Shown here: positions 7,549-15,636 of the stretch, in pieces
Numbering within the stretch: the stretch's first letter is position 1
How the letters are laid out: each line of letters starts with the position of its first letter
IMG/VR virus record: IMGVR_UViG_3300020213_000121
Location: 1-22,467 of that record
DNA: 22,467 nucleotides
From: a virus
Direction: 5' to 3' (one strand)
The notes under the pieces: generated by a model
What the model saw: the letters and a program-made list of their open reading frames with translations, nothing else
The model's database searches: none
Told to the model about the DNA's origin: nothing
Made by a program: the position numbers and the translations under genes

Positions 7549-8533
7549 GTGTGACTTTCCATAGCTTACTAATTGTCGGTTTTCCAAATAGTTTTATCGC
7601 AGTTTGGCGGCCATGTTCGCCAATAGCTCTCGCGGTGTCGTGGTGCTCCAAAAGATAAGTTATTTTGTCTTTTAATTCTTCTGGCTTATCAGACCAAAAG
7701 CCATTTGAAGCGTTGGCGATTATCTCGGGAATTTCGTACACTTTGCCGGCAATATTTAAGGAATTACCATAAGCCGGCCCTAAGCAAACCATAGGGATCC
7801 CGGTCATCATAGCCTCAATAAAATTCAAAGTATAAGACGCCGGTTGTGTCCCGGTATAAAAGTAAACCCTTGAATCCCGCATTTTCTGTTTCATTTTCTC
7901 GTAGGGCATAAAACCCCCCGACAAAGCCCCGGAAACCTCATTATTTGGGCCGAAAACGTGCATATTGGGTGTTTGCTCGGCTATTGATTTAAAAACCGTA
8001 TAATTGCAATATTCGGCTCTATTCTGCATATTTTGGGCAAAAGTAATCACCTCTTTATTAATACCATTCCAGTTGCCGAACTCTTCAGGATCTTTATAAA
8101 AACGGATAACGGCATCAGCGCCAATTGTGTTGGGTATTTCGTGTTCCATAGGCGAATAACGCACTATTCTTAGCCCCTCTTGACGATATTTCCACAGCCT
8201 CTTCTCAGCTTCGGGGGTTGATTGCCCAATCGTCCGCCATATAACGGTTTTGTGTTTCATATTCTCCCAATTATTTTCGATCCATTGGGGTAAGTGCATC
8301 ACAACGATAACGTCAAACTTATCAATAAATTCTTTCGGCATTTTGTCCCGATCTGGTGCCATTGATAATAATTCAGGGTCAACGATTTTATTTAGTGCTG
8401 GACGGATTGGATCAACGGGATTGAGGGGGTCTATGTAAGACCCTAGCGAGAAATAATCTATTCCAAGTTCTCCGAAAAGTTTTAATTCGTCGTATTCGAG
8501 TATTGCGTGGCAACTAAGATATAGTAATTTCAT
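7523..8533 (-). CDS. GT-B glycosyltransferase
   Basis: 336 residues. The C-terminal domain carries SRVYFYTGTQPASYTLNFIE followed by AMMTGIPMVCLG, a GT4-type motif in which Glu240 would contact the nucleotide sugar. A preceding HVFGPNNE segment (192-199) fits the strand that opens the second Rossmann domain. The N-terminal part starts with MKLLYLSCHAILEYDELKLF, a strand and helix of the acceptor domain. No export signal. The start overlaps the end of the upstream small gene by 4 nt, giving coupled translation. The last codons also hold a promoter for the membrane protein downstream. Confidence 0.8.
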   Translation of the reverse strand: MKLLYLSCHAILEYDELKLFGELGIDYFSLGSYIDPLNPVDPIRPALNKIVDPELLSMAPDRDKMPKEFIDKFDVIVVMHLPQWIENNWENMKHKTVIWRTIGQSTPEAEKRLWKYRQEGLRIVRYSPMEHEIPNTIGADAVIRFYKDPEEFGNWNGINKEVITFAQNMQNRAEYCNYTVFKSIAEQTPNMHVFGPNNEVSGALSGGFMPYEKMKQKMRDSRVYFYTGTQPASYTLNFIEAMMTGIPMVCLGPAYGNSLNIAGKVYEIPEIIANASNGFWSDKPEELKDKITYLLEHHDTARAIGEHGRQTAIKLFGKPTISKLWKVTLDKLRTNT

Positions 8534-8736
8534 AATATTGGGTTTTCGATTATAGGCGGAATACAGATTAACTTGCTAGCGTTCAAGATTCGGTTAATAT
8601 CGTTACGCGTGTAGGTGCTTGGATATTGCACGATTGTGTCGCACTTTTTACACCACCAAAATCTTTTATCGTGCGCCGGTTTTCTTTTAGCCTGGAGTGG
8701 GGAAGTCGGTATAAAATTATGAGGGTCGCGTGTCAT
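8530..8736 (-). CDS. Hypothetical small protein with one CxxC
   Basis: 68 residues. One Cys-x-x-Cys pair (WWCKKCDTIVQYP, near 28-40) and a single Cys near residue 58 suggest half of a metal site; a full zinc ribbon would need a second pair. The rest is polar and basic. A G-run (GGGGGG) sits 3-8 nt before the ATG and can serve as ribosome site. It overlaps the upstream glycosyltransferase gene by 20 nt and the downstream one by 4 nt, so it belongs to the same operon. Function unknown. Confidence 0.55.
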   Translation of the reverse strand: MTRDPHNFIPTSPLQAKRKPAHDKRFWWCKKCDTIVQYPSTYTRNDINRILNASKLICIPPIIENPIL

Positions 8737-9850
8737 AACCCCCCTTTTCTATCTCTTCTAGTCTTTTAGCCATGAGTTGTCCGACGGCATCAAAGCTAAA
8801 TTTCTTTATCACGGTCAATTTGCCCGCAAGACCAATTTCTTTGGCTATGTCTTGGTTCTCATAAGCAAACCTCATTTTTTCCCTTAGTACCAGTAAGTCA
8901 CAGTTTGCCCACTTTTGATCCGGTGTGTACCACTGCCGGTTTCTTGAGTTATCGACTAGAGGGATCAACTCATAAGGCACTAACAATGCGTCTTTCTGGT
9001 CGGTCAAGTATTCGTGAATTCCGCCGCAATCGGTTGAAATAATCGGGTGACCGGTTAACATTGCTTCCATTTGGGGAATTCCCCACCCTTCGCCTCGGTG
9101 CGCCGAAACGAAGCAATCGAAAGTGTTGTGAAACCGGTATATTTGGTGCCTGTCCATTAAGTTGGTGTAAATCTTTACTTCCGCATATCTGGGCAAGTTT
9201 AACTTTAATTTGATTTGGCGAATCATTATGGTGATCTCTTTCTTCTTCTCCGGCGTGAAGTTGTCAACGTAAGTCTTGAGGCACAATAAAACGTTTTCGT
9301 CGTTTTGGAATTCCCGATAATAAGCCTCCATCAAAGCCCCCGGGTTTTTGCGCTCCGTCCACTCAAAGATTGAATAAAATTTATATTTATCTACTTCCGG
9401 AATGATATAGGGGTCGGCTTTCGGGGCTATAATGTCGATTGCTTCCGGGATTATATATATCGGCTTCGTGACCCCCGCATTCCGCATAGACTGCTTGTTA
9501 AACTCGCTTCCCGTCCACAATTCGTCCATTAATTGCAAGTTAATAGCGAAATCAAGCGGCACTTTGTCGGTTTCCCAAAAAGCTCGACCAATGTGATACT
9601 TTTGCGGTTCCATGTACATTTTATAAACGTTGGGGGTAGTGTGTAAAATTTGGATTTTATAAGGAATATCGTTTTCTTGAAAGCCCACCGCTAAATCGCC
9701 TAATCGCCCGAAGTCGGCAATTTCCAGCGTGTATTTCGGGATTTGGGTTTTAATATTCACACCGGCCGAATGAAGCGCGGCTATATCATGCCTGCTTGCT
9801 TCACCATATCCGGAATAGTCGGTGGCCGGTGAAGTATATTTTATATTCAT
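8717..9850 (-). CDS. Glycosyltransferase family 4 (GT-B)
   Basis: 377 residues. Near the N-terminus SPATDYSGYGEASR (7-20) is the glycine-rich loop of GT4 enzymes that faces the acceptor. FYSIFEWTERKNP (158-170) opens the second domain. HRGEGWGIPQMEAMLTGHPI (251-270) holds the E-x7-E motif (Glu254, Glu262), followed by STDCGGIHEYL. These enzymes transfer a sugar from a nucleotide donor with retention of configuration. No membrane segment. It lies 4 nt after the zinc-ribbon gene. The similarity in plan to the 409-residue enzyme suggests old duplication or joint recruitment. Confidence 0.9.
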   Translation of the reverse strand: MNIKYTSPATDYSGYGEASRHDIAALHSAGVNIKTQIPKYTLEIADFGRLGDLAVGFQENDIPYKIQILHTTPNVYKMYMEPQKYHIGRAFWETDKVPLDFAINLQLMDELWTGSEFNKQSMRNAGVTKPIYIIPEAIDIIAPKADPYIIPEVDKYKFYSIFEWTERKNPGALMEAYYREFQNDENVLLCLKTYVDNFTPEKKKEITIMIRQIKLKLNLPRYAEVKIYTNLMDRHQIYRFHNTFDCFVSAHRGEGWGIPQMEAMLTGHPIISTDCGGIHEYLTDQKDALLVPYELIPLVDNSRNRQWYTPDQKWANCDLLVLREKMRFAYENQDIAKEIGLAGKLTVIKKFSFDAVGQLMAKRLEEIEKGGYDTRPS

Positions 9851-9854
9851 GTTT

Positions 9855-10055
9855 CTAGTTTATTTCAATGTAATTCTCGGCTTTGACCGGCTGATCTTTG
9901 CCGCAAACTTGACACTTAATATCACCTTTGTCCTTCTTGTCGCTTGTGACTAGTGCGGTGTTGGTGCAAGCTTCGCAAAAATAACGGAATTTGGGCTTTG
10001 ATTCTTTGGGTTCTTCTTTTTTAGGTTCTGCAACCACGTTTTCTTCGTTTTTCAT
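9855..10055 (-). CDS. Small zinc-ribbon protein
   Basis: 66 residues. A Lys/Glu-rich N-terminal tail is followed by FCEACTNTALV (Cys at about 28 and 31) and IKCQVCGKDQP (Cys at about 48 and 51), a two-knuckle zinc ribbon. It could bind nucleic acid or a protein; the sequence does not say which. A good ribosome site (GGGGTGAT) precedes the ATG. A weak promoter (TTAAGA, 17 bp, TATTAT) lies just upstream and would give a leader of about 17 nt. It sits between two GT4 genes. Confidence 0.65.
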   Translation of the reverse strand: MKNEENVVAEPKKEEPKESKPKFRYFCEACTNTALVTSDKKDKGDIKCQVCGKDQPVKAENYIEIN

Positions 10056-10078
10056 TTGTAAAATATCACCCCTGCATA

Positions 10079-10107
10079 ATAATACCTTAAACAGATTCCA
10101 TTCTTAA
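10079..10107 (-). promoter_or_regulatory. Weak candidate promoter with a leader
   Basis: On the minus strand TTAAGA (10102-10107, 4/6), a 17-bp spacer and TATTAT (10079-10084, 5/6). Unlike the leaderless cases it is followed by a leader of about 17 nt that carries a Shine-Dalgarno site for the zinc-ribbon gene. The -35 box lies in the end of the upstream coding region. Confidence 0.3.
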
Positions 10108-11316
10108 TACATTGTGGAGAGGCTTTTGGCTTGAGGGGCTTGCCATTAAGTCTTCAAAGACCTTTTTTAAGGCTAAAGCAGTTTTTGCAAAAGTGTAGCG
10201 CTTAACATATTCAGATGCTCTTTTACCCATTTGGAGGGCTTCGTCTTGATGTTCGTAAATATAACGCATTTTTTTTCTAAGATCGGAAATATTAGAGACA
10301 TACATTTTTCCCACGTCTTGGTTCTTATATTTGGAATAAAGCGCCGGGCAATATTGGATTTTACCGTCGTCACCCCGCACCGAAACTTCATACATATATT
10401 CACCATTGAAATATTCGCTTATACCGTGGGCGTTCGGCACAATTGCGGGCAATCCGGTTGCCATTGCTTCAAGTGGCGTCATTCCGAAACCTTCACCTCT
10501 TGACGGATAAACAAAACAATCGGCTTGCCCGCAAAGTTCGGCTAACTTTTGATCCGGGATTGATTCGTTAATAATCTCAACGTTGGGGTACATATGTTTG
10601 GTGATAGGCAAGGGGATTGCCCCACGTAAGGTGGTTTTTAAGACTAATTTAACCGGCTCATCTTTTCGGAACTCCTTATTGAAAGCCGTCCATACTTCGG
10701 GAAATCCTTTGCGAATATTGAATGCGTTGTAATGCAAAAAAACGAAGTCTTTGCGGGCTTGGCGCTTGTTTTCCCTTGGAATGAATTTAAAAACCTTGTC
10801 GTCATACCCTAAGGGCACAACGGTAGTCTTAAAGCCGGCTTTTTGAAATACCGATTGGCACCAGTGAGAGGGGACAATGATCAAATCGGCGGCCTCTAAA
10901 TAATCTTTCCAATCGTCGGGTATTTTAGTTGATTCAAACATTGTAAAAATAACCCGGAGTGGGGTTTCCATGCGCAAAATCGAATACGGGTTGTGAAATA
11001 AGACACCCAACCGTTGCCCCTCATTGTGAATTGAAACCGGCATTCCTAACCCCCGAAGCTCCGATATAAGCCGATCAGAAGCGATACCGTAACCGTCTTT
11101 TCCACCCTGGCTAACAGTTGCCAGATAAATCCCCTTAGAAGAATCAGTCAAACTTAGCGCTTCCCGCTCCCCGGCTTCTGCAAGGCGTTCAATTTTGTAA
11201 TTCTTTTCTTCGGCTTCCGATATTCTTTTAAATTGGGGGTTAGCGTCGAGTTCGGAGGCTTTTTGTGGATCGTCAACTTGAACAATCCGGCCACCCGGGT
11301 TAATGAAACAGGGCAT
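10087..11316 (-). CDS. Glycosyltransferase family 4 fused to a short phage-type N-terminal domain
   Basis: 409 residues. Residues 61-400 are a GT-B enzyme: GIYLATVSQGGKDGYGIASD (62-81) with the glycine loop, LIIVPSHWCQSVFQKAG (145-161), and YPSRGEGFGMTPLEAMATG (270-288) with the E-x7-E motif (Glu275, Glu283), followed by ISEYF. Residues 1-55 (MPCFINPGGRIVQVDDPQKA and a charged helix) are not part of a normal GT4 enzyme. They resemble the short 'Val-Asp-x-x-x-Ala' segments of small phage proteins, so this looks like a fusion. It is the first gene of the cassette, 90 nt after the capsid gene, and is driven by a strong leaderless promoter. No signal peptide or membrane helix. Confidence 0.9.
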   Translation of the reverse strand: MPCFINPGGRIVQVDDPQKASELDANPQFKRISEAEEKNYKIERLAEAGEREALSLTDSSKGIYLATVSQGGKDGYGIASDRLISELRGLGMPVSIHNEGQRLGVLFHNPYSILRMETPLRVIFTMFESTKIPDDWKDYLEAADLIIVPSHWCQSVFQKAGFKTTVVPLGYDDKVFKFIPRENKRQARKDFVFLHYNAFNIRKGFPEVWTAFNKEFRKDEPVKLVLKTTLRGAIPLPITKHMYPNVEIINESIPDQKLAELCGQADCFVYPSRGEGFGMTPLEAMATGLPAIVPNAHGISEYFNGEYMYEVSVRGDDGKIQYCPALYSKYKNQDVGKMYVSNISDLRKKMRYIYEHQDEALQMGKRASEYVKRYTFAKTALALKKVFEDLMASPSSQKPLHNVLRMESV

Positions 11317-11322
11317 CTAACG

Positions 11323-11351
11323 AATATACAACAATTGCTTAACGGTGACAA
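11323..11351 (-). promoter_or_regulatory. Strong leaderless promoter of the glycosylation cassette
   Basis: On the minus strand TTGTCA (11346-11351, 5/6) is followed by a 17-bp spacer, TATATT (11323-11328, 5/6), CGTTAG and the ATG at 11316. The expected first base of the mRNA is the A of the ATG. It lies right after the capsid terminator, so the cassette is an independent unit. Confidence 0.7.
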
Positions 11352-11360
11352 CTAAGCACC

Positions 11361-11389
11361 AAAAAGCCCGAAGTTTGAACCCCGGGCTT
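11361..11389 (-). terminator. Rho-independent terminator after the capsid gene
   Basis: On the minus strand AAGCCCG (383-389 of the 11 kb block, that is 11383-11389) pairs with CGGGCTT (11364-11370) across a 12-nt loop, followed by a run of T. It is 17 nt after the capsid stop. Confidence 0.85.
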
Positions 11390-11405
11390 AATGGCTAGAA
11401 AAATA

Positions 11406-12320
11406 TTAGAAGCTTTCGACCTCTACGATTCTCCTTTGATCGATTATGGCTACCCCATAAAGAAGATCTAGTGTTAATTGGTGCGCGCCTATTTCGGCGT
11501 TGTACCAAAATAGCGTTCTTAACGACAAATTTACCAAATCGCTGTTGATAACTACCGCATTTCCTCCGAAACCTTGAGGTTTTGGAAGTGGGCGGGAAGC
11601 TAATACCATCGAATTCTTGGTATAAGCTAAGTTATGGTACGCAACTGGTGAACCGGTTGTTTGAACTGCTTGTGACTCATTAATCTCTAAACCATAGGTT
11701 CGGATTACTTGCCCGTCTTTAATAGAAGAACCGTCACCCCTCGCGTCGTAACGTGAGTATTTATCGGTTTCGAGTAATTTATTAAAAACAGTTGAATCAA
11801 CATAGAAGTACCTTTGTTCTCCTCTTGGCACTTTCTGAACGGTAAAAAACCGTCTAATCCTCAACATTGATGCGTCAATTGTTGTTGCAGAAGTTGCGTC
11901 AAAAGTTAAAACGTTAGTAATCCCGGAATGCAAAGCAGCTATCGTATCCTCGACCGCTTCCGCAAGCGCAATTGCGCCGTCTTCGGCGTAACCATCTTGG
12001 GTGTCTTGGTTCTGAACAACTTTAGTGACGTCATCTAAAGTTATAGTGACTTCCTTATGTTTGTTCAAAGTAACTGACACATCTGTTGCAGTGGGGTTTT
12101 GCTTTGTAAAGCTGTTCCCTGCGGTTTTGTCATTTGCAATGACTGCGCCACGAACTGGAACTCTAACAACGGTACCTACGGTTGCAGTTGTCCAATCACT
12201 ATCTCTTGATATTGTTCTCGCTAAGTTTAAAAACTGAGGAAAACGACCAAGTGCTTTTTGAGCAATAATGGTAGGAATAAAGACCGCGTTTGTTGTGTTG
12301 TTTAAAACATTTTCAGGCAT
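11406..12320 (-). CDS. Major capsid protein
   Basis: 304 residues from the ATG at 12318-12320. A GTG four codons upstream overlaps the Shine-Dalgarno site (AGGGGGTG), so the ATG is the true start. The N-terminal FIPTIIAQKALGRFPQFLNLA, then VGTVVRVPVRGAVIA, and VSVTLNKHKEVTITLDDVTK (about 81-100) followed by an acidic helical part (EDGAIALAEAVEDTIAALHS) are the usual order in P22/HK97-fold coat proteins that do not need proteolysis. It follows the scaffold gene with a gap of about 75 nt and has its own strong ribosome site, as expected for the most abundant virion protein. A terminator lies just after the stop. Confidence 0.88.
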   Translation of the reverse strand: MPENVLNNTTNAVFIPTIIAQKALGRFPQFLNLARTISRDSDWTTATVGTVVRVPVRGAVIANDKTAGNSFTKQNPTATDVSVTLNKHKEVTITLDDVTKVVQNQDTQDGYAEDGAIALAEAVEDTIAALHSGITNVLTFDATSATTIDASMLRIRRFFTVQKVPRGEQRYFYVDSTVFNKLLETDKYSRYDARGDGSSIKDGQVIRTYGLEINESQAVQTTGSPVAYHNLAYTKNSMVLASRPLPKPQGFGGNAVVINSDLVNLSLRTLFWYNAEIGAHQLTLDLLYGVAIIDQRRIVEVESF

Positions 12321-12395
12321 TTGTAATTTCACCCCCTCTCAAAGTGGCATTAATAAACAAAGTAAAGTGGGGTTAAGTTCGCCGTAAGGTGGGGA

Positions 12396-13040
12396 TTAGT
12401 GGGCTAGATCATCTTCGACAAGGCCAAGTTTTAACGCTTCGTCGATCTCTTTTTTGTGATCGGTGTAAAATTGTGCGTCTTGTAACTGGCTATGTTTAAA
12501 TCTAGGCGTCCTATTGTCGCCACCGGCTGGCGGGTTTGACCCCGAACCGATATTAGGTTGTGGTACACCGTCTCTTAAGTACGGCTTGTCACTCGCTAAC
12601 TGTTGAACCGCTTCGATAAGTCCGGTTATATTTCCGTCTTTATCGACTAATATTTTCGAGCGGTCGATTAGTTTTGTCGCGGCGTCCAAATCTTTAATGC
12701 CTAGTTTGGCGGCTTCCATTGCGACCTTATTGTTTACCCTCTCGGTTTGCAATTCGGATTTCGCTTTCTCGGCTTCGGACTTATGATTATTAGCTAAGGT
12801 TTCCCATTCGCCTTTTTCCTTTAAATCCTCGTCAATTTTGGTTTGCTTTTCGGCTTCTTGCGTTGCCTTCCAAGTTTCCATTTCCTTCAATTTGGTGTTT
12901 ATTTCATCAAAGCGGTGCTTTGGGATCATATCACCTGAGGGGGGATTTGGTGCCTGTTGATCCGCGGGTGCCGGTGGTTTCGGGTCGTTGCCCGGTGCGG
13001 GTGGTATATTTAGTTGTGGTGCTGGTATTGGCTCGGGCAT
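12396..13040 (-). CDS. Capsid scaffolding protein
   Basis: 214 residues from the ATG at 13038-13040. A TTG 24 codons upstream also keeps the frame open, but that TTG is part of the -35 box of a promoter, so it would not be in the mRNA. A Pro-rich start (MPEPIPAPQLNIPPAPG) leads to MIPKHRFDEINTKLKEMETW (38-57), the usual entry of GP20-type scaffolds, then a long charged coiled-coil (about 45-110). A Gly/Pro linker (about 160-178) and a short helical C-terminus (IDEALKLGLVEDDLAH) likely bind the capsid protein. Scaffold between minor capsid and coat genes is the standard order. Scaffolds template procapsid assembly and are then lost. Confidence 0.82.
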   Translation of the reverse strand: MPEPIPAPQLNIPPAPGNDPKPPAPADQQAPNPPSGDMIPKHRFDEINTKLKEMETWKATQEAEKQTKIDEDLKEKGEWETLANNHKSEAEKAKSELQTERVNNKVAMEAAKLGIKDLDAATKLIDRSKILVDKDGNITGLIEAVQQLASDKPYLRDGVPQPNIGSGSNPPAGGDNRTPRFKHSQLQDAQFYTDHKKEIDEALKLGLVEDDLAH

Positions 13041-13083
13041 ACTTCGTTTTTTGCGTCGAACGTCGACGGTATTGCTAGAGTCA

Positions 13084-13112
13084 ATTATTAACTGCTTATT
13101 AATATTTGTCAA
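13084..13112 (-). promoter_or_regulatory. Promoter for scaffold and capsid genes
   Basis: On the minus strand a perfect TTGACA (13107-13112) begins right after the minor-capsid stop, followed by a 17-bp spacer and AATAAT (13084-13089, 5/6). Transcription near 13077 gives a leader of about 38 nt to the scaffold ATG, which includes a small hairpin (CGTCG pairing with CGACG). It would raise capsid output above that of the terminase and portal genes. Confidence 0.6.
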
Positions 13113-14000
13113 CTATTGGCTTTTAATCGACGCACCGGGTGCGCCATACCCTTTAATTCTAAAATCATAAGCCCGGGTTTTTGTCGCAAGTTCGAGATTT
13201 ATAACGTTAATGGCATGTTTGCAATTTGGGTGCAATAAACCGGCGCTTTTGGCGTCGTCGAGTGTTTTATACCCCGGGGTATTTCCTGTTAAAGACACTA
13301 TTTGTCCTTCCCAAACGGCACATTCTTCGTGGCTTGAGTTATGCCGGGACACTTGAACCAAATCATAACCGTTTTGCAACATGCGGTCTTCAAGCCCACG
13401 GTTTCTTGCCTCGACCGCTTTGGTGCGAATAAGCATTTCGGAATACCTATCTAAAGTCCATGAGTGACCACCCTTATCAACCAACGCGTCAAGCCCTTGT
13501 TCTCTTAGGGTTGATTTGATAGCTTTGCCAATTGCTTTATTAGTTGAGCCTTGGATTGTGCCGGTTGCTAGTTGTTGGGTGATTTTTTCTTTTGTCGCCC
13601 GTGACATTAATAGTCTCGCACTCCGGTTAACACCGGTTAAGGATTCGCCAAAAGCTTCGGCGGTTTCGGACACTAAAGCATCAATGGCTAAATGATTGAC
13701 TTTATTTAATCCGGCCGCTAATTCAACATTTGCCCCAACTGATTTTAATTGATAAGCAGCATCATCAACACCGGATTGATAATAGTCCGGTATTTCTTGT
13801 TCGATAAACCTTCCAACGTCAGCACCTAACTCGGTTAAGATGCCCTCAATCTGTGCGAGTATTGCCCGGCGATTTGCTACCCCCCAATCGGTCGCGCTCT
13901 CAATTTCGGCAACGATTTGTTTATAGGCATTTTTATACACGGTGGTAAGTCTGGCAATTTGGGTTTCATTTACTCGAACTTCAAGGGGGAAATGTGACAT
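13113..14000 (-). CDS. Minor capsid / head morphogenesis protein
   Basis: 295 residues. The helical N-terminal two thirds would lie along the portal. The C-terminal part YDLVQVSRHNSSHEECAVWE, then GQIVSLTGNTPGY and GLLHPNCKHAINV (about 212-266) has the pattern of the phage minor-capsid-2 / SPP1 gp7-like families, with His220, Cys227, His257, Cys260 and His262 able to bind a metal. It follows the portal gene by 7 nt and is the normal fourth member of the packaging cluster. No toxin domain is fused to its end. Such proteins enter the procapsid with the portal and may help DNA ejection. Confidence 0.88.
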   Translation of the reverse strand: MSHFPLEVRVNETQIARLTTVYKNAYKQIVAEIESATDWGVANRRAILAQIEGILTELGADVGRFIEQEIPDYYQSGVDDAAYQLKSVGANVELAAGLNKVNHLAIDALVSETAEAFGESLTGVNRSARLLMSRATKEKITQQLATGTIQGSTNKAIGKAIKSTLREQGLDALVDKGGHSWTLDRYSEMLIRTKAVEARNRGLEDRMLQNGYDLVQVSRHNSSHEECAVWEGQIVSLTGNTPGYKTLDDAKSAGLLHPNCKHAINVINLELATKTRAYDFRIKGYGAPGASIKSQ

Positions 14001-14007
14001 AGCACAA

Positions 14008-15597
14008 TTATTTTACAACTTTTGGCGGCAATTGAGGATTAGGTTTTGCGTTAGGAGTTATATCAGGCGGCCCAACCGGTTCCCCTTCTTTATCAAATAA
14101 CCCCTTCCCGATCCCTTGTGTAACCACGTTTATTTTTGATTCTTCTTGAATCTCTTTTGCTTTTTCTTCCGCCTCATCTTCGTCAAGCCCATCAATCCTA
14201 ATTAAGGAATCCTTAATCGTTGAAAGTCCGCCGTCAATCCTCTTTACTTCAGTGTCTACTTGCTCGCTTTCGTCAATCGGCAATCCGTCAAACCATTTGA
14301 TTTGGGGGCGGGTTGGTTCGCCTTTAAGTTTGATGTTCTTGTCGGTAACGCCAACGTTCCAAGCCTTGGCCAGTTGTTGGGCGACATAAATAAGATCTTT
14401 TAACCGCATATCGTAATAAGTCTTTTTGCGGGCGGCTTTGGCAAGCGTGCGCATGATCTTCATTTTTAAAGCCCGGCCTGAGTCGGATTGACCCTGCCCC
14501 ATACCCACAACGTCCGGGGATATCTCCCCAATCATCATTAAAAACTCAACCGTTTTTTCGATCTCTTTATAGGCGTTTTCAAGGGAAGCGTCCCAAACGA
14601 TGTACTCAGGCTTATTGTTTTCGCCGTCTTTGACCTCAATGACCCCTAACGCACTCTTTCTTACTTTGCCGTTTTCGTCAAGTATGCCCTCTGGCAAAGC
14701 AAGTATAGGGTCGGAATGCTTATCTAAAATGTTATCAATTTTAGTCATTCGGTTGTTTAAAGCAAAAAATAAGGTGTCAATGTCTTGGTAGTCAGATATA
14801 CCCAAATAGCGGTTGCCGGTTTTCCAATTAGGGATATGAAAGAGAAGTGAGCGAGTGACACCGGTGTTTTGCATTTCCGGGATAGATTCGTCACCTAGTA
14901 TCGAAAGCGGGGCTTTCGTTATGATTCTTTCATGGTCCATCTCCCAAACCTCATTAATAATTTTGCCGGGGTAGTGGATTTCCTTTCTTAAATACTTCTT
15001 CTTGTCGATGTAAAAAGTCCATGCTAACTCTTCGTATTCCGGTTTTGCCCGAACATTCCATTGATTAATCTTTGGGAAGTAAATGGTTGGGGTAATGTCT
15101 TCAATGATTATGGTGGCGAATTTGTCACCGGGGTTCCGCTTGCCAATCCTAAGCTTATAAACCGCATCACCGAAATAGGAGTTTGAAAGTGCGGATTCAT
15201 AATTTTGAATATGTAAATTGTTATCCTCAATAAGCCCATCAATAAAGTCTTGGTCGCCGTCTTGGCCCGCTTTGAACTTGGGGGGTTCGGTAAATAATAA
15301 ATCTGCTACAACCTTAGAAATAAACCCCGGGAAGTTTACCTTGACATACCTTAGCTTTGCATAAGCCGCATTAAAATCGCTATCATTGACCCGGACGTTA
15401 AACGCTTCAAAGTGTTGCCCTATAAACAACCTCTCGAAATATTCGTAATCGGATAATTTAAGCCTTTGGGCAAGTGTGGGGAAAACAGGGTAAAGGGTTG
15501 GGCTAGCAACCGTTGGTGCGTTACCTTGGGTTTGCTTAACGTTTCCGTCTGTCGCGGGCATTCCGCCGGGTGGTTGAGGATAATTATCATCTGCCAT
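14008..15597 (-). CDS. Portal protein
   Basis: 529 residues. The N-terminal region YEYFERLFIGQHFEAFNV (51-68) and NFPGFISKVVADLLFTEPPK (88-107) match the entry of SPP1 gp6-like portals. A central 'wing' is rich in beta strands. GQGQSDSGRALKMKIMRTLA (367-386) and KKTYYDMRLKDLIYVAQQLA (391-410) form the crown-stem helices seen in that family. The C-terminus is Pro-rich (NPQLPPKVV). The length is normal. Portals form the 12-mer ring at one vertex through which DNA enters. It lies 39 nt after terL and 7 nt before the minor capsid gene. No clear Shine-Dalgarno site; a weak -35/-10 pair (TTGTTA ... TTTTAT) precedes it. Confidence 0.9.
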   Translation of the reverse strand: MADDNYPQPPGGMPATDGNVKQTQGNAPTVASPTLYPVFPTLAQRLKLSDYEYFERLFIGQHFEAFNVRVNDSDFNAAYAKLRYVKVNFPGFISKVVADLLFTEPPKFKAGQDGDQDFIDGLIEDNNLHIQNYESALSNSYFGDAVYKLRIGKRNPGDKFATIIIEDITPTIYFPKINQWNVRAKPEYEELAWTFYIDKKKYLRKEIHYPGKIINEVWEMDHERIITKAPLSILGDESIPEMQNTGVTRSLLFHIPNWKTGNRYLGISDYQDIDTLFFALNNRMTKIDNILDKHSDPILALPEGILDENGKVRKSALGVIEVKDGENNKPEYIVWDASLENAYKEIEKTVEFLMMIGEISPDVVGMGQGQSDSGRALKMKIMRTLAKAARKKTYYDMRLKDLIYVAQQLAKAWNVGVTDKNIKLKGEPTRPQIKWFDGLPIDESEQVDTEVKRIDGGLSTIKDSLIRIDGLDEDEAEEKAKEIQEESKINVVTQGIGKGLFDKEGEPVGPPDITPNAKPNPQLPPKVVK

Positions 15598-15636
15598 ACT
15601 TAATAAAATATTATCCTATCCATTGTAACAATACAA

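Noticed and set aside
8717-9880. Leaderless promoter before the 377-residue GT4 gene (TAAACT 6 nt before ATG)
   Set aside because: The -10-like box is in the end of the zinc-ribbon coding region and no -35 box is visible at 16-18 bp.
11154-11351. Alternative minus-strand frame over the start of the GT4 gene
   Set aside because: It overlaps a gene with clear motifs in another frame and begins inside the promoter.
13041-13112. TTG start extending the scaffold protein by 24 residues
   Set aside because: The TTG is part of a TTGACA -35 box, and the scaffold-type Pro-rich start begins at the downstream ATG.
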